A stretch of 64,000 bases of DNA from Eremophila alpestris peregrina (Eukaryota; Chordata; Aves; Passeriformes; Alaudidae): the NCBI GenBank assembly GCA_009792885.1, contig WMCF01000152.1, positions 128,886 through 192,885 on the forward strand, given 5' to 3'. A program made the position numbers and the translations under genes. A model generated the notes under the pieces. That model was not told where the DNA came from. It worked only from the letters and a program-made list of their open reading frames with translations, and did not search any database. This document shows, in pieces, positions 1 through 14,029 of the stretch; position 1 is the first letter of the stretch; each line of letters opens with the position of its first letter.

Positions 1-3000
1 GAATTGCTGGGGAAGTGCAGGGACTAAAGGGATTTTTATATTTGCTGGTGCAGGTTAAGTTTCCCTTCAGGTGACACAGTCAGTGGTGGAAGTGCTCGAA
101 GCTGTGTCTCACACATTATCCAAGGGCTGGGGAACAATTCTCAGTGTGAGAAGGAACCTTTAGTGTCTCACTGGAGACTCGGTGAAGTGAGACAGAAGGG
201 CAGCACAGAAATCAACCTTGACAAACGTAGGAAAAAGTCATTAGTCACCATGGCAGTCTCACTGTAAAGGAGAGGCTTGAAAGTAGTCTGAAAATAACTG
301 AGGAAGCTGCCTGTACAGCAGATAGACATGCACTAGAAATCAGTGTGTATCCATGACATCAGCAGCTCTTCAATCTCATTGCTGAAAGCCTCGCTTTGTA
401 ATGCTTTTGCAACTGTTTTCAGATTAATCTGTGTTTCTCAAGGGGTAAGAATCCATTTGGTGCCTGGGACTCTGCTATCATAGCTACTGTTTCTGTTTTC
501 CTGCAGTTTTGAGCAGCTATTAATTCCCTTCCCCTTTCACCACTAATCACCATTACTCTTACAGTAAATCAAACCAAACTGACTCAAGCCAGGCTTATCA
601 GAAGTTCCGTCAGGTTTTGTCAGAAAAATAGAAAATAAACTCAATGATTTTCTAATTAAGAATGATAAATTATGGCCCTATATGAAGCCTCTATATTAAC
701 TATCCACGTTAAGACACTCATTAATGCCATTGCCATGATAGGAAAACAATAACTTCCCTCCTTTGACAAGTGTTCCAGATCTCAGAAATCCCTGAAAGTC
801 AAGTAGATGCCCTTAAGGAAAGTCAAGAGCTACATATCTGTTTCCAAGGAATTTTAGACTTGTCTGTGTTTTCTCTTGCACTGTATTCACAGCCTTAAAT
901 TCAGTGGAAGAGGATTAAGTATTTTACTACTAATTCAGCATCTTATTACTGGAGGTAATAACATTCATGTGAATCAACAGCTTTACAATCCTATTGACAT
1001 AAACCAAAGTCAGACGTGAGCAGCACACGAGGATGGTGGGGACTGCAGCAGCTGCCCAAGCAGGGCTCCATCCTCCCATCAGTATTTTTTTCCCCCCCAC
1101 TGATTTCACACTTGCATTTTCTCCCTGCTCAAGCCATACACCTGGGCTGGTTATGTTCTTTTTAGTGTTTTGCCTTCCCAGCAGAGGGTCAACCACCACC
1201 AAATCCCCGAGCAGTTCCTGGAGGAGCTTCTTCCAAATCTTCCTCGAGGTCCACCCATGCCACAAAAAGCAATTGCCTCCCAGTGAAACCAAATTATACT
1301 TAATCTGGAAATTTAATTATGCCATGGCAATGGGTATTTCTCGAGCACCATAGATTGGGAGGATTAATCAGATGTGCGGGAGGTAGGCGGTTGGTATTAG
1401 CACGGCAAAATTTGTTTGCACTGTATGTACACACAGCTCTGAAACTGCCAGCCAAAGCAGAAAGAAAGGATTTGCCTTGGTGCTGTTAATGAGAAGTAGA
1501 TTAGTAGAAGCTGTGCAGTTAGAGCAAAACAAAACTAAACCAGCCACTGCTGTGAGCCAAGCAGAGGAGCGCAGAAAGAGCGTTCATTTTTAATAAATAC
1601 AGCGTCACTGGCTGCTGACTGACAGCTTCAATGTTATCTCACTAGAAATGTATACTAATTACTTGGGTAATTTGGCTTTCTGAGGAACACTATTAACTCT
1701 ATTAAAATTGCAATCAGCTCAGGAAATCAGATTCCTAAATACTCTGAATCCAATGCCTCTTTTGTACCCAGCCTTTGGGAGGAGCGCAGTTAGGAAAACG
1801 CAGCACAAGTGTTTTAGAGACGCAGATTTTCCTTAGCTTATGGCTGAGCAGGAAGTGTTTCCAGCCCCAGAATGGGATAAAACCCCATGAGTGTGAGCTT
1901 ATTCCCTGTTTGGGAAGCTGCATGAGGAGGGAGCTGGCCCCAGAGGCCGCGGGGAGAGCAGCCCTTGTGGGCACGGAGGCAGAGCAGTGTGTGTATAATT
2001 ACATTCATGTCCTGATTATACAGCCAGATGACTCCAACACATGTTGCTGCTGTTCCTGGGAGCATAGAAAATTTGGACCACACCAGTTGCCACAAAAATC
2101 TGTAGTGGCTGTCATCACGCTGGTTTGTAAGCAAGGCACATTGTCACCTCTAGGAAAACCTACTTCATTAATAATGACATCAGTGTGACATTTCCATTTA
2201 ATCCTAATAACTTCATAATTGTTAATTACTGCTACTACTGAAGCAAAATCCCAGGGAAGGTGGAATCTTAGTCATATAATTCTTCACAGTTGCCAGGTAT
2301 TTTTGGATTACTTTATCCAAGAAGAAAAACCCAGTTTAGTCATTACTGTTGAAAAACAGTCACCATTAATATAGAAAAACTGAAAGAGTCACTGAAGATT
2401 CTTCTGCCAGCCTTAAAAAAATTGAATTATAAACAGCATTTCCTTTTAAATATGTTGTGACAATTCAGTTTGTTCAAATCATACCTTGAAGTTGTCAGTG
2501 TGTTGAGCACACACATCAAACAATGTTGTTCAACTTTGGACTAAATCCTGCTGAGTTAATAATTAAGCATGATCTTCATTGTCAGTGATTTGCAAATTTA
2601 TATTCTATTACTAATAGCATCTATGCTAATTTTAATCTGCATTCTCCTATTTAAGCTTTTGGTACTTCAAATGTTTCATTTAAATTAGTGAAATGAAACC
2701 AGTTTTTTATTTTAATCGAGTTGGTTTTTCAGATTATTTGAACTGTGCTCATTGCAATTAGGAAAGGTCCCATTTAGCAAGTCAAGGGAGAAAAATCCAA
2801 ATTGTCTTCCACATAGTATAATTTTTTATAGTTAGTTTTTCAAAATTGTGGGGTATGTTGAGAGGAAAGATTTCTGATGCATTTCAAGTGTGTCAATATT
2901 TACATCCCTTATTGGCTTGGCTCTTTTTGCTGCATTAAACAGATTCTATATTTAGAGGAGAAGGTGAAGCAGACCCTGTATTTTTCCCCACACTGAAGAA

Positions 3001-6000
3001 ATGAACCAGATCACTGAGGACAAAGATAAAAGTGGATGAGAAATGGATTAAGCTACACATATTGTGCTCAGTGAGGGAGCCTGATAACATATAAAAGCTG
3101 TAAATGCTATTTTTAAATAAAGGTTTCATATTAAAATAGGATTTTTTCAGACCTCTTTATGGAGGTGGCTTTGAAGAATGGCAGCATCAGCCTGAGGTAA
3201 CCTTCACCTCAAACTTCCACTGATGTGTTTTAGATGTACCTTTGTGCCAGAGGAAGGCATGTAAATGCAGACATTTAGCACATGCTTATCTACCCCACAG
3301 ATGCCTGTCTGCCTCTGAGGACCCAAGTTATTCAAGGAAGAATATCACGGATTACTTAGACACCTATTAAAAATCTGATCCTTAAAGCCAAATTGCTTTC
3401 CTTTAGGTATTCAGCCGTGCAACCACTCAGATTTATACATAACAAATATATTCATATGGAAAACCCACTATATGCAAGTTTTCATTGAAATGCAGAGCTC
3501 TTTAAAGCATCACTTAATATCAAATTTGTTTTGTCACGGTCTGTTTATAGCACAAATAAGCAAACTTTATAAACTGCTTGGTAAAGAAAAAAAAGATTAC
3601 TAACCAGCAAATCTTTGGATACCTTCACATGCCCACATCAGCACTGTGAAATTGAGAAATGTTTCTGAAGCAGCGCTCAGTGAACACCAACACACCTTTG
3701 TTAAATCAGTGCTGATAAATGCATTTACCCCTGGAAAAGGCTATGGGTACACCCTGCAGCATTAAAAACAAGGAGCTCTGCAAGAAACATGAGACTAGAA
3801 ATGCTGTGGCTGCTGTTGAGGGCCTAGAGAAGCCTTTTGAGGAGTTACAGAGATCCCCAAGTACAGGAATATCTGGAAAGATGGGGTTTATGGCCATAAA
3901 GCCACAAGCATGTCACACTTGTGCCCAGGCAAGAGCAGTGTGCCAAGGCCACTGATGCACTGGGGCTCTGACAGGGGAGAAAAGCTAGGAAGCTTTGATA
4001 GGGAAGGGTGAAGTCTATACTCTAGAACACAAATAGCAAAACTTTGCTCTAAAGGTGAAAACCCAGTGGTCAGTAGTAAAAAACAAGGTCCCAGAATGGA
4101 AGGATTTAATTACAAGGCGAACAGTCTGTAAAGAGTTCTGGGACATGGAAGACAGTATAGCTAAAAAGGAGGGCAGTGTAGGCTTTAATCAAACACAGAG
4201 CACTGAGCTGGCCCTCTAAATCAATCATTATTTCTTGGAGGCAAGGACAGGTGCAGAGCCCTGCAAACATGTGAAGAGAATTTTGGGTAACAGCCCTGCA
4301 GATTTCTCTGAGGAAAATGCTTTGACAGATGCCGAGTGGGACTACTTCTCCTTATGCTGAACCCAAAGGCAACAACAACAACAACAAAAAATTAGAATTA
4401 CTTCATGGCATCCAAGGGAAGTGTAAAAGAAATCTTGATGTGTAAGGCTCAGAGTTTATTTTTGCCCCAGGTTTGGAGCGAGGTATTGGAAAAAAAGCAG
4501 ACTGATAGTCTGGTTCAGATAAAATTGAAGACATCACTTTGATCACTTCAATCACCTCTGGGCAGAGCTCCTGGTGATCAACCAGCACTGGGGGTTTGCA
4601 AGCCAGCTGACAAAAAGCATTTATTTTTAAGCTCTGAGGCAACAGGTTCTCAGCCATGACATCTGTAAATGTCATTTAAATGGTGGGAAAGGGAGCACCA
4701 TAAAGGCTTTTTACTTGCCAGTCAAGGCTTTGCATCTCCCTGTTTCTTGGAGTAATATTTCTTGGAGTGATGCAGGGAAGCAGAGGGGACTGAGACATGA
4801 CAAAATAGTTCTGGCCATGACAGCAGGAGACTGGATGGTTCCTGTGAGATAAACATCCAGCTCTTGGGTTAAGGATTTGTGAGAGGCTGCAGAAATGAGA
4901 GTGACATTGACCTTCAGTGAATCCAACAGAACTAGGCCAAAAACGTGCAAGGTTTCAAATGCACTGTGACAGGAACACAACCTTTGTACAACACAATCCT
5001 TCCAGGCCTTGTGAGAGGACAGCTCCACCTGTGAGCACTTTCAGCATGAGTTCTCTCAGACAGTTCTCTCTGTGCCTCTAGCCTGAAAGCTGCTTGCTAC
5101 TTTCTGAACAGATCAGAGGGAACCAGAGGGATAAAACTCTGATTTATCCATGTTCCAGTCAGGAAAGGTGCCAAAAATGCACGCATTTGAAATCTTGCCA
5201 ACTCTGCACAAATTTGTGGTCATTTGTGAGCATGAAGTACTCTGAGCATGTCAAGTGCTTAGACACATTCTTGAAAAATTAATCTGCTGGTATTGAAATG
5301 AACCTTTTGTTTCTCACAGGAGTCCCATCCCACACAAGTGTCCAAGAGAAAAAGAAAAATTACCTTTTTTATCTGTAGGTAAGAAGGCATCTTTTATATT
5401 TAAGGTTTTCTATGTACCATCTGACATGGGATATTGGTATGGCAGTATTTGCTCACAATTTCTTTGTTGGCTCATGTGTCTGCTTGGCTGCTCAGTGTTG
5501 ATGTGCATATTTAGTTATTGGAAAGAAGGAATTGTTTGACTGGACATAGATCTAAGTTTGGAAGACTCCACATTTTCCAACAAAGCGCTCTACAACCCAT
5601 TTAACAGAGGAAAAAAAATGTTTGGGAAACTGGTCAGCTACTCCTAGGACATGCTAAGGTCTTTTTGTTGAGGGAAAAGACCCTGAATCAAACATCTGGA
5701 AACATATCACTCACAACATCCCTGCAGCTTTGAAGCAAAGTGCATGGTCAGGATGGAAGGCAGGGGAGAGAAAGAGAACCTCAGAGTGAGCTTCCCTTCT
5801 GCAGCCACCAAAACCTCGTGCATTTAATTTGTCCCAGTTGCTTTGGCCTGCAGCAGCAGTGAGAGGAACCCACGCTGAGGAATCCCCCTGGATTCTGGCT
5901 GGAGGCAGCCACAGGGAACATCCCATCTCAGTTACAATGGCAGATCTGCCAGGTCTGCTTTGCTACCCACTGACAGCACAGATATTCCTGCACCTGCTCT

Positions 6001-9000
6001 CTGCCACAGACATTTTCCATTCTCTTGGATGAAGTATTCTCTTTCAAACCTGCCTTCACTGTAGGGAGCAGAGCTGGAATGCAAAGCCATCACCCCTGGC
6101 TTTGAGCTGCAGCTGGGATGTGCTTGCTTGCCCTGAAGAAGCACAGACCTACTTGTCTTTAGCAAATGTGGTGTTCAAATACTTCCACAAACACAATTCT
6201 TTCCAAGACAAGTAGCAAACATAGTCTCCAGTCCCAGTGTAAATGAAAAGCAAAACTACTTCCCAGCTTCACTGTAAATAAAGTAACTGAAGCTAAAACT
6301 CAAGACTCACAGAATTCTGCAATATCAAACCATCATCCACAGAAGACCAATAGAAATATTTAAAAGAACATCAGTTCAGGAATTGCTTCGTTTGGAAATG
6401 AAAATGCAAGATAACCCATCTACTATGAAATAATGTGTCAATGTGACTTACTGCCTTATCAGGGGTTCCTAAGATAAATATCCTGAGATCTTGACCTTCC
6501 TAGGATTTGAAGAGCATACTTAAATCTTCTGATTACTTTTCTCCTCCAGAGGAACTGAATCCCATTGCTATGGTGCACCATGTGAATTAAGCCTCTCTTG
6601 TAACTATTAGATTTCTAAACCCATCATTAGACATGGCAGATTTTTTTTTTTTCAAATAGTTGCCAAACTTTAATTCTAGTAAGTGTGTCAACTAATGACA
6701 TTATGTGAAATGCAATGGTGAAATGAGCTTGCTAAATCATTTTAAATATGTCAGCTGCCATAAGTCAGGCTTTGCTGGTGTGGTCATACCCAGCAGTTTT
6801 AGAGGTGTGAAGGATGGGGTAAAGACTAATTTCTGCCAGGGAAAAGCTCCTTTCTTCCTAAGGAAAAACCCTAAGTTAGTAGGAATTCTTATAAACAATT
6901 ACACTTTTCTGCCTTTACCCACAAGTAACGTGGGACAAAAGAGTATTTTACAGCAATTTTGTTACATTTAACCGAATAATTTAAAAAACCTTTTCTTTCC
7001 ATTTATTTTAATGTCTACAACCTTCATTTCTAAGGGCCTGGGTTTTATGAGTTAACTTGCAGGGACAGGTGATTTAATGCTTTTATATGGTACAAATCCC
7101 TTTTCCAGGATGAAAGGAATCCCCAGAGGATAATGGAAAATTCCCTTCCTTCTATCCATTTGTCCTGTCTGTCCCTGCAACAAGATAGTTTCATTTTTCA
7201 AAAGTATCCCTGAGAATACCTATGAACACAAAATTAATTCATATTGCACATTGATATATGCTTTAAGAATTAGGTATTTTCAGTATTGGAGTGCTTTTAT
7301 AACTTCCTGTGGCATGCTAGAAGGCCCACTGGAAAAGTAATTCAGGGATACTGCTTTGGGATTCAAAAAACCCCCCAGAGAATGGATTTTCTTCTCTATC
7401 TACAAAAGCAAGTCTTGAACATGACTAAGGCACTTAAAGTTTGATTTTTTTTTAATAATCTTTCTGGCAATAGATTGTATTATATTCTACAGGTGGTTCC
7501 ATTAAAGTGGAGTAAGAATTTTATAGTCAGTTGTTAGAACAAGTCATTGGGCCTTATCCCTACCTCAAGCTTAGAGTAAATGGAGAAAAAAGATATTAAA
7601 TATGAACATTTGAAGAGTCACAAGACAACAAAAATGAATCTGTTTGGCTTTTTCACTGACACATATATAACAATAATTAATATAACAAAAATTCAGATGT
7701 ACCAGTCTGAACAGCTCACAGGAAAGGACCAAATTAAACATCTATTACCATATACCTCTCACTTTTGGTGAGTTAATATGTCAAACAAAATGTTCTTATT
7801 TCTATACCTGGAATTTAAAAGAAGTTCTTATTTCACAATTTGAAATTTTGCTGTCAATACTAAATTAAGAGCCACAAAATATTTCAAGCTGTGTTGTGGT
7901 AATCTGCAGGAGCACATAAAAAGCAATAAAGATACCTGAATGTTTCTTTTTAAACAACAGTACAAGGAAGCCTAAAAACACCTCCTAAATCCCCCCCAAA
8001 AAACCCCCAAAAGCAAAAAACATGCAAAAAAAATCCAGAAAGAGCTAAACGGTTTGCATTTTTGCATCCTGTTGAGAAACTGCCTGACAAATCACATTCC
8101 CAATTCATTTTCAAATAATCCCTGGAAGGGTTAGAAGGGTTACCTCGTAGAAGTTGTATCCTGTACATGATGCAAACCAGATGCAGGTATATTACTGACT
8201 TAATTCAAAAGAATTGGGTTTTTCATCTTATCTAAATGTTACATAAAATTTAAAAGACATGACTGAACCTAAAGTACAACTGGTAAAATTTCCTTTACTT
8301 TTTAATTACCTGCTTGCTCTGGGGTTTCTGTGAGTCCCACAGATACTCTGTGCTCTTCCATTTTCAGAACTGCCTGGCTGAGATATCAATGATTAGGCTC
8401 TTTTTAAGCAAATACTTGCTCTTTAGCAAAGTTGCTGTCTTCAGGAGACCAGGAATATTCCTCACTGAAATTACTACCTTTTGATTAAAAAAAAAAAAAT
8501 TGCTCACGTACCTCAGAAGTCTTATGTGGAAGGTTGAAGAGGACAAGATGATATGTCATATGACATTGCTTTTGATCCTCTGGCTGTCCAAATCCATGCT
8601 GTGAAGTCTTGGAAAATCAGCAGAAATGACCACAATTACATGTCAGAGGACAACAGGAGGTGTGAGGTGCTCCTTGCCTCTCTTCCTGCAGCATTTTTCA
8701 TGGGTTTTTTGGGTGTAGAGGCAGCTCTTTTGGGTGCCTGGGTGCTGGTGGAAGGCACAGCTGGCTCCATCTCTGCACCTCCCAGATTCCTTGGATTTGC
8801 TTTCCTCAGATTCAAACTGGAAGCAGATTCTGCATGCTGGCATACCAGGCAGGCAGGAGGATTTTCCAGAGTAAGGACTGGTAAAGGCAAAGTGGAGTAA
8901 TTCCATCCAAAACCTGTGAGGAATGAGGTAATATGGGCTATTCCTCCCACTCCCCCCAGGATTACAACAGAACTGCAGCCAGCTGAAGGCATTGATCTCA

Positions 9001-9480
9001 AGCTGCAGCCCTCTTGGAAGGTACTCCAAAGAGTGGGAAGTTCATTTACAGAGGAATTAAAGCCTGTTTCAAAACCCAGCACTTCATGGTCTGAGCTCTT
9101 TTGGCAGCTTTTCCTTCCTAGAATCACACAACCAAAATGCTTCTCCCTGACGGATGCAGAGGGCAGACTCTAATTGCATGTTTGCTCATTTAGTTTTACC
9201 ATCCATTGGAACACAATCATTTACCACAGGCATGGGTGTACTAGAAAGCAAATAAAACTGGTGCCCACTGGTTCACCTCCTGAGGAACAGGGAACAGGCC
9301 AAGCCATGACTGAAGTGTTTTGGCAGGAATACACAGTTTTGATGTTTCGCTTATTAGGAAATCCAGGTCAGTGACAAACCACTGCCTGTCACCCTGCCCT
9401 CAGCATTTACAGCGAGCAACAGGGCAGCTTCCAAAGTCCTGCTTTAAGTACTGAGCATCCCCTGTGTGCCTGACATCATT
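1..9480. other. Non-coding unique DNA, no gene seen
   Basis: No open frame here exceeds about 160 codons. The longer ones (for example minus-strand frames at 8636-9127 and 930-1292) overlap frames on the opposite strand and show no recognisable domain, splice structure or repeated codon pattern. No CR1 or LTR fragment was recognised. Composition is AT-rich with a few longer A/T runs (about 6640, 7448, 8489) and an A/C-rich tract near 7970-8040. A slightly GC-richer spot lies near 1930-1980 (a few CpGs), too small for a CpG island. Function is unknown; intergenic or intronic sequence is the simplest reading. Confidence 0.7.
4370..4386. repeat. (CAA)n microsatellite, short
   Basis: Five to six CAA units run into an A5 stretch. 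It is a simple repeat with no coding context. Confidence 0.8.
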
Positions 9481-9907
9481 ACAGAGTCACAGAGTGGCTT
9501 GGTTTGGAAAGGATCATCTCATTCCAGCCTCTTGCCCTGGGCAGGGACACCTCCCACTATCCCAGGCTGCTCAGAGCCCCATCCAACCTGGCCTTGGGCA
9601 CTGCCAGGGCTGGGGCATCCACAGCTTCCCTGGGGTGCCAGGGCCTCCCCACCCTCACAGGGCAGAATTCCTCCCTAATCTCTAAACTAAGTTTGCCCTC
9701 TTCATCTTAAGGCCATTCCCTCTTGTCCTGGTAAGAAGTCCCTCTCCTGCTCTCTTGTAGCCCCTTCAGGGTGCCCTAAGGTCACCTCAAAGCCTTTTGC
9801 TCTCCAGGTTGAAGGAGCCCATCTCTGCCAGCCTGTCCTCACTGAGGAGGTGCTGCAAGCCCCAGCCACCTCCATGGTCTGCTCTGGACCTACTCCAACA
9901 GATCCTG
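9481..9907 (-). mobile_element. CR1 LINE fragment, 3' part, minus orientation
   Basis: This is the longest CR1 copy in the window. Read on the minus strand it runs from the end of the reverse-transcriptase frame and the 3' UTR to the 3' terminus at about 9481, where short ACAGAGT-type tail units precede a diverged 'ggtttggaaaggatcatct' block. Landmarks on the plus strand, in order, are 'gccccatccaacctgg' (about 9577), 'gccattccctcttgtcctgg' (about 9711), 'tctccaggttgaaggagccc' (about 9802), 'agcctgtcctcactgagga' (about 9830) and 'tggacctactccaacagatc' (about 9885). All are typical of avian CR1 3' ends. It is 5'-truncated near 9907, as most CR1 copies are, and cannot move. Overlapping plus-strand frames at 9464-9710 are antisense artefacts of this repeat. 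The subfamily was not assigned. Confidence 0.9.
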
Positions 9908-12900
9908 CAAACTGCTTTTCATTCCCCTACTTCAGACAGGACAAACATTGTCAAGAGGGTTAAATGGGTGCTTTTCCTCAGGTGTAAAACCCCACGAAGT
10001 ACAGAGCACTGAGCAGCAGGACTGCTGCAGCAGTGAGTGTGCAGCACAGCAACCAGGAGCTCTAAAGCTCTTTTTGATCACATGCACACCCTCCCTTACT
10101 CCTGTACAGCACTGAATCAGCTCCTCTGCATGAAAGGGTTCGGCCCCTATTTATAGAAACAACCTCCCAAAATTTTATGAGTTCCAGCTTTAATACTTGT
10201 GCTTTCAAAGCCACAAAATATTTTAATTCCTTTTCAGAAAGTGTTCCTGATGTCCCATTCATGGTGTTTTGTGTTAGGAACATCTTGAAAGAAAACAGTA
10301 TTTGCCATACACTTTCTGCATGTTTTTGTCTGTGTACTAATCAACCATCTGCACCCACAATCTAGGTATTTTCTCTCTCAAATTCTTTTATCATGTCTTA
10401 TGGTATATTCAGATGAGCAAATGATGCCATTCACCTCTGAACCCTGCTTCTTTTCTTGGAGACCTAGCAATGCACTATACCTACATAAGGTTCTAAATAA
10501 TTTTTTGTTTGATTCACCAGTTCATGACATCCGTAGGTCATTACTTCATAAAGCAATTTATGGCAAGAAGATGTTCTCCATTAGCAAACACAGGTCAAAG
10601 GAAAACAAAACACACACAGAATGAAAAAGATCTTAAAGCCACATGTTTCCCAGACAGAAGATGGGAAGATCTCCAGTGAAATCCTGATTTAATTCAAGCA
10701 CTAGATACTCCACAACTTGGGTTGCTATTTCTCCCTATCATACAAAGTAAAAGCCTTTAACCTGACCTTGGGGAAAAAAGAAACATCTAAAGAGGCTTTT
10801 GTCCTGTAGAACACAAAAAAACCCCAAGATTTCCTATGCTGTGATTATTTTCCTCATTAGTCAGTCTTGCCTTTAAAAATAATCAACAAAGCCATAACTT
10901 TTCCTTTGATGCTTTGGAGTGAGACAAGTAATGGTATCAACAATAATTTGATCATGTACTAGTCAACATTAGTCTTTATGTGGTTTGAATTTGCCTTCAG
11001 CACACTCCACACTCCAAAGAGTCACTACAAGGCACTTCAGAGTTCAAGCAGTGTATGGATTCCAGAAGGCTCTTCCTCATGCCAGTAAAAATATGGAATT
11101 TTTTCCACAGAAGCAAGTGGCAAATGGCTATTCCCTTAGAAGACCTGTAAGGTTCCAAGTGGACAAAAATTGGACTGTAGGATTTATCCCCTTGAACTTC
11201 AGGGAAACTTTGTTCTGACAGGAGCTTGTTTAAAAGGTCTCTTTTAAGAAGAAATTAAAGAAATCCTGGGTGCTTCAGATTCCTTGCCCCTCTAATCTGA
11301 AAGACCTCTCAGTATCACAGTGGGAGTGCACCAGGACCTGGAGTTTGCCTGGATTTGTGGAATATCAGGAATACCTTGGATCCAAACACGAAGTACCACC
11401 AGTTCCCCCAGCCAATTCCATCTTGTTTTTCCAAATGCTGTGGGTTCTTTGCTCTGTCCTGGGTGTCTGCTCTGGCCTGTCCAGGAGGCAATCCTAAGAA
11501 ACAACCCAAATTTCCCATAAGTTGCTCATCAGCTTTTCTGGCTGTTTTCTTCCAGAGAGTGGCTTGACCCACAGCAAAGATGTTCTGCCATCTTGAAAGG
11601 TGTAAGGCAGTTCAAAATGGAAGAGGTTACTTTATTTATTGTTTTGGCTTTTTTTTTTTAATCACCAGTCTTTGGAAAAGCCTCTTCTTGCACTCTGCTT
11701 TTGGCAAAATGTGTAAGGAAATTCCCTTTCAAACTTGCCACAGGTCTAAGTATCCCTCTTAAAGCTGTCAGTAATTGAGTTTTATTGCACAACAGAAATG
11801 CTCTCAATCTCCATCTGTTTACTGTATTGTAATTAAGCTTCATGAAAGACACCAACAAAAAAAAGGCAAATACAAGCAGCTTAAATTTAAGTGGAATAAA
11901 TGATGGATGTGTTCACACAGAACCTCTAGACTTGTACATTTTCTTCTTAAACAAGATGCTTGATGTCTCTATAATCTTTGGGGGTTTTTGCTTCTTGTTT
12001 TGGTAGTGGCTGTTTATGTAGCAACGCTAACAGACACTTGATCATTCTTCTGATTTTAATTGCTCCTGACATATTTTGTTTAAAATTCCACACTGCTGTT
12101 GTAAGACAGTTTTACTGTAGGCATTGCTTAGTGATATTTCTCCCTGATGAAAACATCACAGTTAGAGGGCCCTTAAGGTCAAATATTTCCTGCCTCAGCT
12201 CTGGAAGTTCAGGAACTTCCCACCACATTTACTAGTGTTTTGTTTTCAGATAAACTTCCCACAGAAAAATAAAAAAAAAAATACAGGCCTTACAAATTAA
12301 CTCCTGATATGGTGTCAAACAAATATTTACAAATACTTCAGTAAGGAAAATTGGCAGTTTCATCTTCTAATTTTCTTACTTGCTATTGGAAGGCGAATTC
12401 TTTTTTAGGTTAATTTATTTCCACAGCCCAGTTTCCTCTCTGGCTTCAGAGGGCCACAGGATAAAATAGCCTGCAGCTGGAAAAAGCAATGTGAGTTATT
12501 GAATCCAGCATTATATTACAAATAATCCCATCATCCATCTTCCATCCCCTTAAAAGTGGTAAGGTGTGTTTGTGGGCAGATGCAGGAGAGCAAAAAGGGT
12601 CAGTTTTGTCCTTTTGTTGGCTCTACAGTGTGAAATCTTTCAAGTTTCTCAGTGTTCTCAAAAGTCTAGAGGACACCTGGGACCATTCATTTCATCTCAA
12701 GGTCCTCTGAGCATGTTTGGCTGTATTTAGAATACGGGAAAAACTTTTCTGTTAAAGGAGCTCATTGCTTCTGCTTTCTGAGGCAAACCTATTTTCATTT
12801 CACTGGACATTCTGTATTAAATATATTTAATTTTTATGTTTTATAGATATCTGCCATGATCACTGAGCTACAGCTTAGAGTGTGAGGTGAGGAATGTTCT

Positions 12901-13426
12901 TGATTCTTCAACTTGGAGGTAGAAGAAAATGGTGGGGCAGATGGGGGAACGAAGGCTGAAGGGATGCACACACACATCTGCAGGAGAAAAAGGCTGGAGT
13001 CTGGTCCCTGCTTCCAAGATACCTTTTACATTGAAAAATAAAAGACTCTTTACTTGGAGTGATTCATATTTTTGGATAGACAGACAGATGGATATCCTGT
13101 CTCACAGATATTTCATTCCTATTGTCATTAAGAGTGATACTTGTTCCCCTGTATCTTCATCCCATTGAAAGGCAAGTCCCTCAGTCAAGCCAGTCCTTTA
13201 GGACCTGTCTAAGGCTGTTTGAAGTCCCTGTGTGAAGAGAAATGTCCTGGGGACATGCATTTCACTGAGGACAGACAATTATCTTTGGATGGGAAGGAAA
13301 TCCTTTGGAGGCACTTCCCTGAATGGCTGTTTGCTGTGAGCTTGGGAGGGACTTCAGTGCCATCTGATGGGTCACCTCTCTGGGGACTGGTGGAATCTCA
13401 GCTATTCCTCTGCACTTCCCTTTCAG

Positions 13427-13466
13427 AAGTTCTTTGCTTTTTTTTCTTCTTTTTTTCTCTTTTTTT
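13427..13466. repeat. Polypyrimidine tract
   Basis: This is an almost pure T/C run of about 40 bases broken only by a G or two at its left edge. It precedes a CTCAG trinucleotide context at 13483-13487 that would suit a splice acceptor. On its own it is a low-complexity tract and encodes a run of Phe in one frame. Confidence 0.8.
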
Positions 13467-14014
13467 GTCAATGTCTCTGCCTCTCAGAACATATTTCAAA
13501 GCAGTTTCCCAGCAGCATGACATCTTTATGGAATGCACGGTGATCTTCAGCAGGTTCCTGCCACGCTCAGAAGAGGCTGACACATCCCAGCTGGATTTGC
13601 AACTTGGCCTAGATAATGATATTCTGTATAAAAATATGTTTCCTCGTGGCTCATTTGTCTGTTCACGTTTGGGTAAGCAGGGTTATTTGCAGCTGAGGTT
13701 ATGCAAAAATATTGTGATGAGAAATGCAATTTACAATCGTCTTCACATTTCCATTAGAAGTCCACTCTGCATCTCCTTTTTCCTGAGTATACTCAGATGA
13801 TTTGAATAATTAAAAAGCTTGGCATAACTTGAACTTCTGCGTGCAAGAAGTCAGAGGAAATTTGATCAATCCAGTTGGGGATCAGAAACAATGTTTTATG
13901 GTGAAAGTTTTCATTTTGAATAAATATAGCAAAGCACTGTTTGGATATTCACTGACCAATATTAGAATCATTCCTCTGTGCAGAAGCAGAAGAGTTTTTA
14001 ATGAAATAATGACA

Positions 14015-14029
14015 ATGATGATGATGATG
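14015..14029. repeat. (ATG)5 microsatellite
   Basis: Five perfect ATG units inside a wider A/T/G-rich stretch. Too short to be strongly unstable. Confidence 0.8.

Noticed and set aside
8636..9127. 163-codon minus-strand frame
   Set aside because: Two other frames overlap it on the same and opposite strands, with no recognisable family or splice signals that would favour any one of them.
9464..9710. Three overlapping plus-strand frames
   Set aside because: They are antisense readings of the CR1 fragment at 9481-9907.
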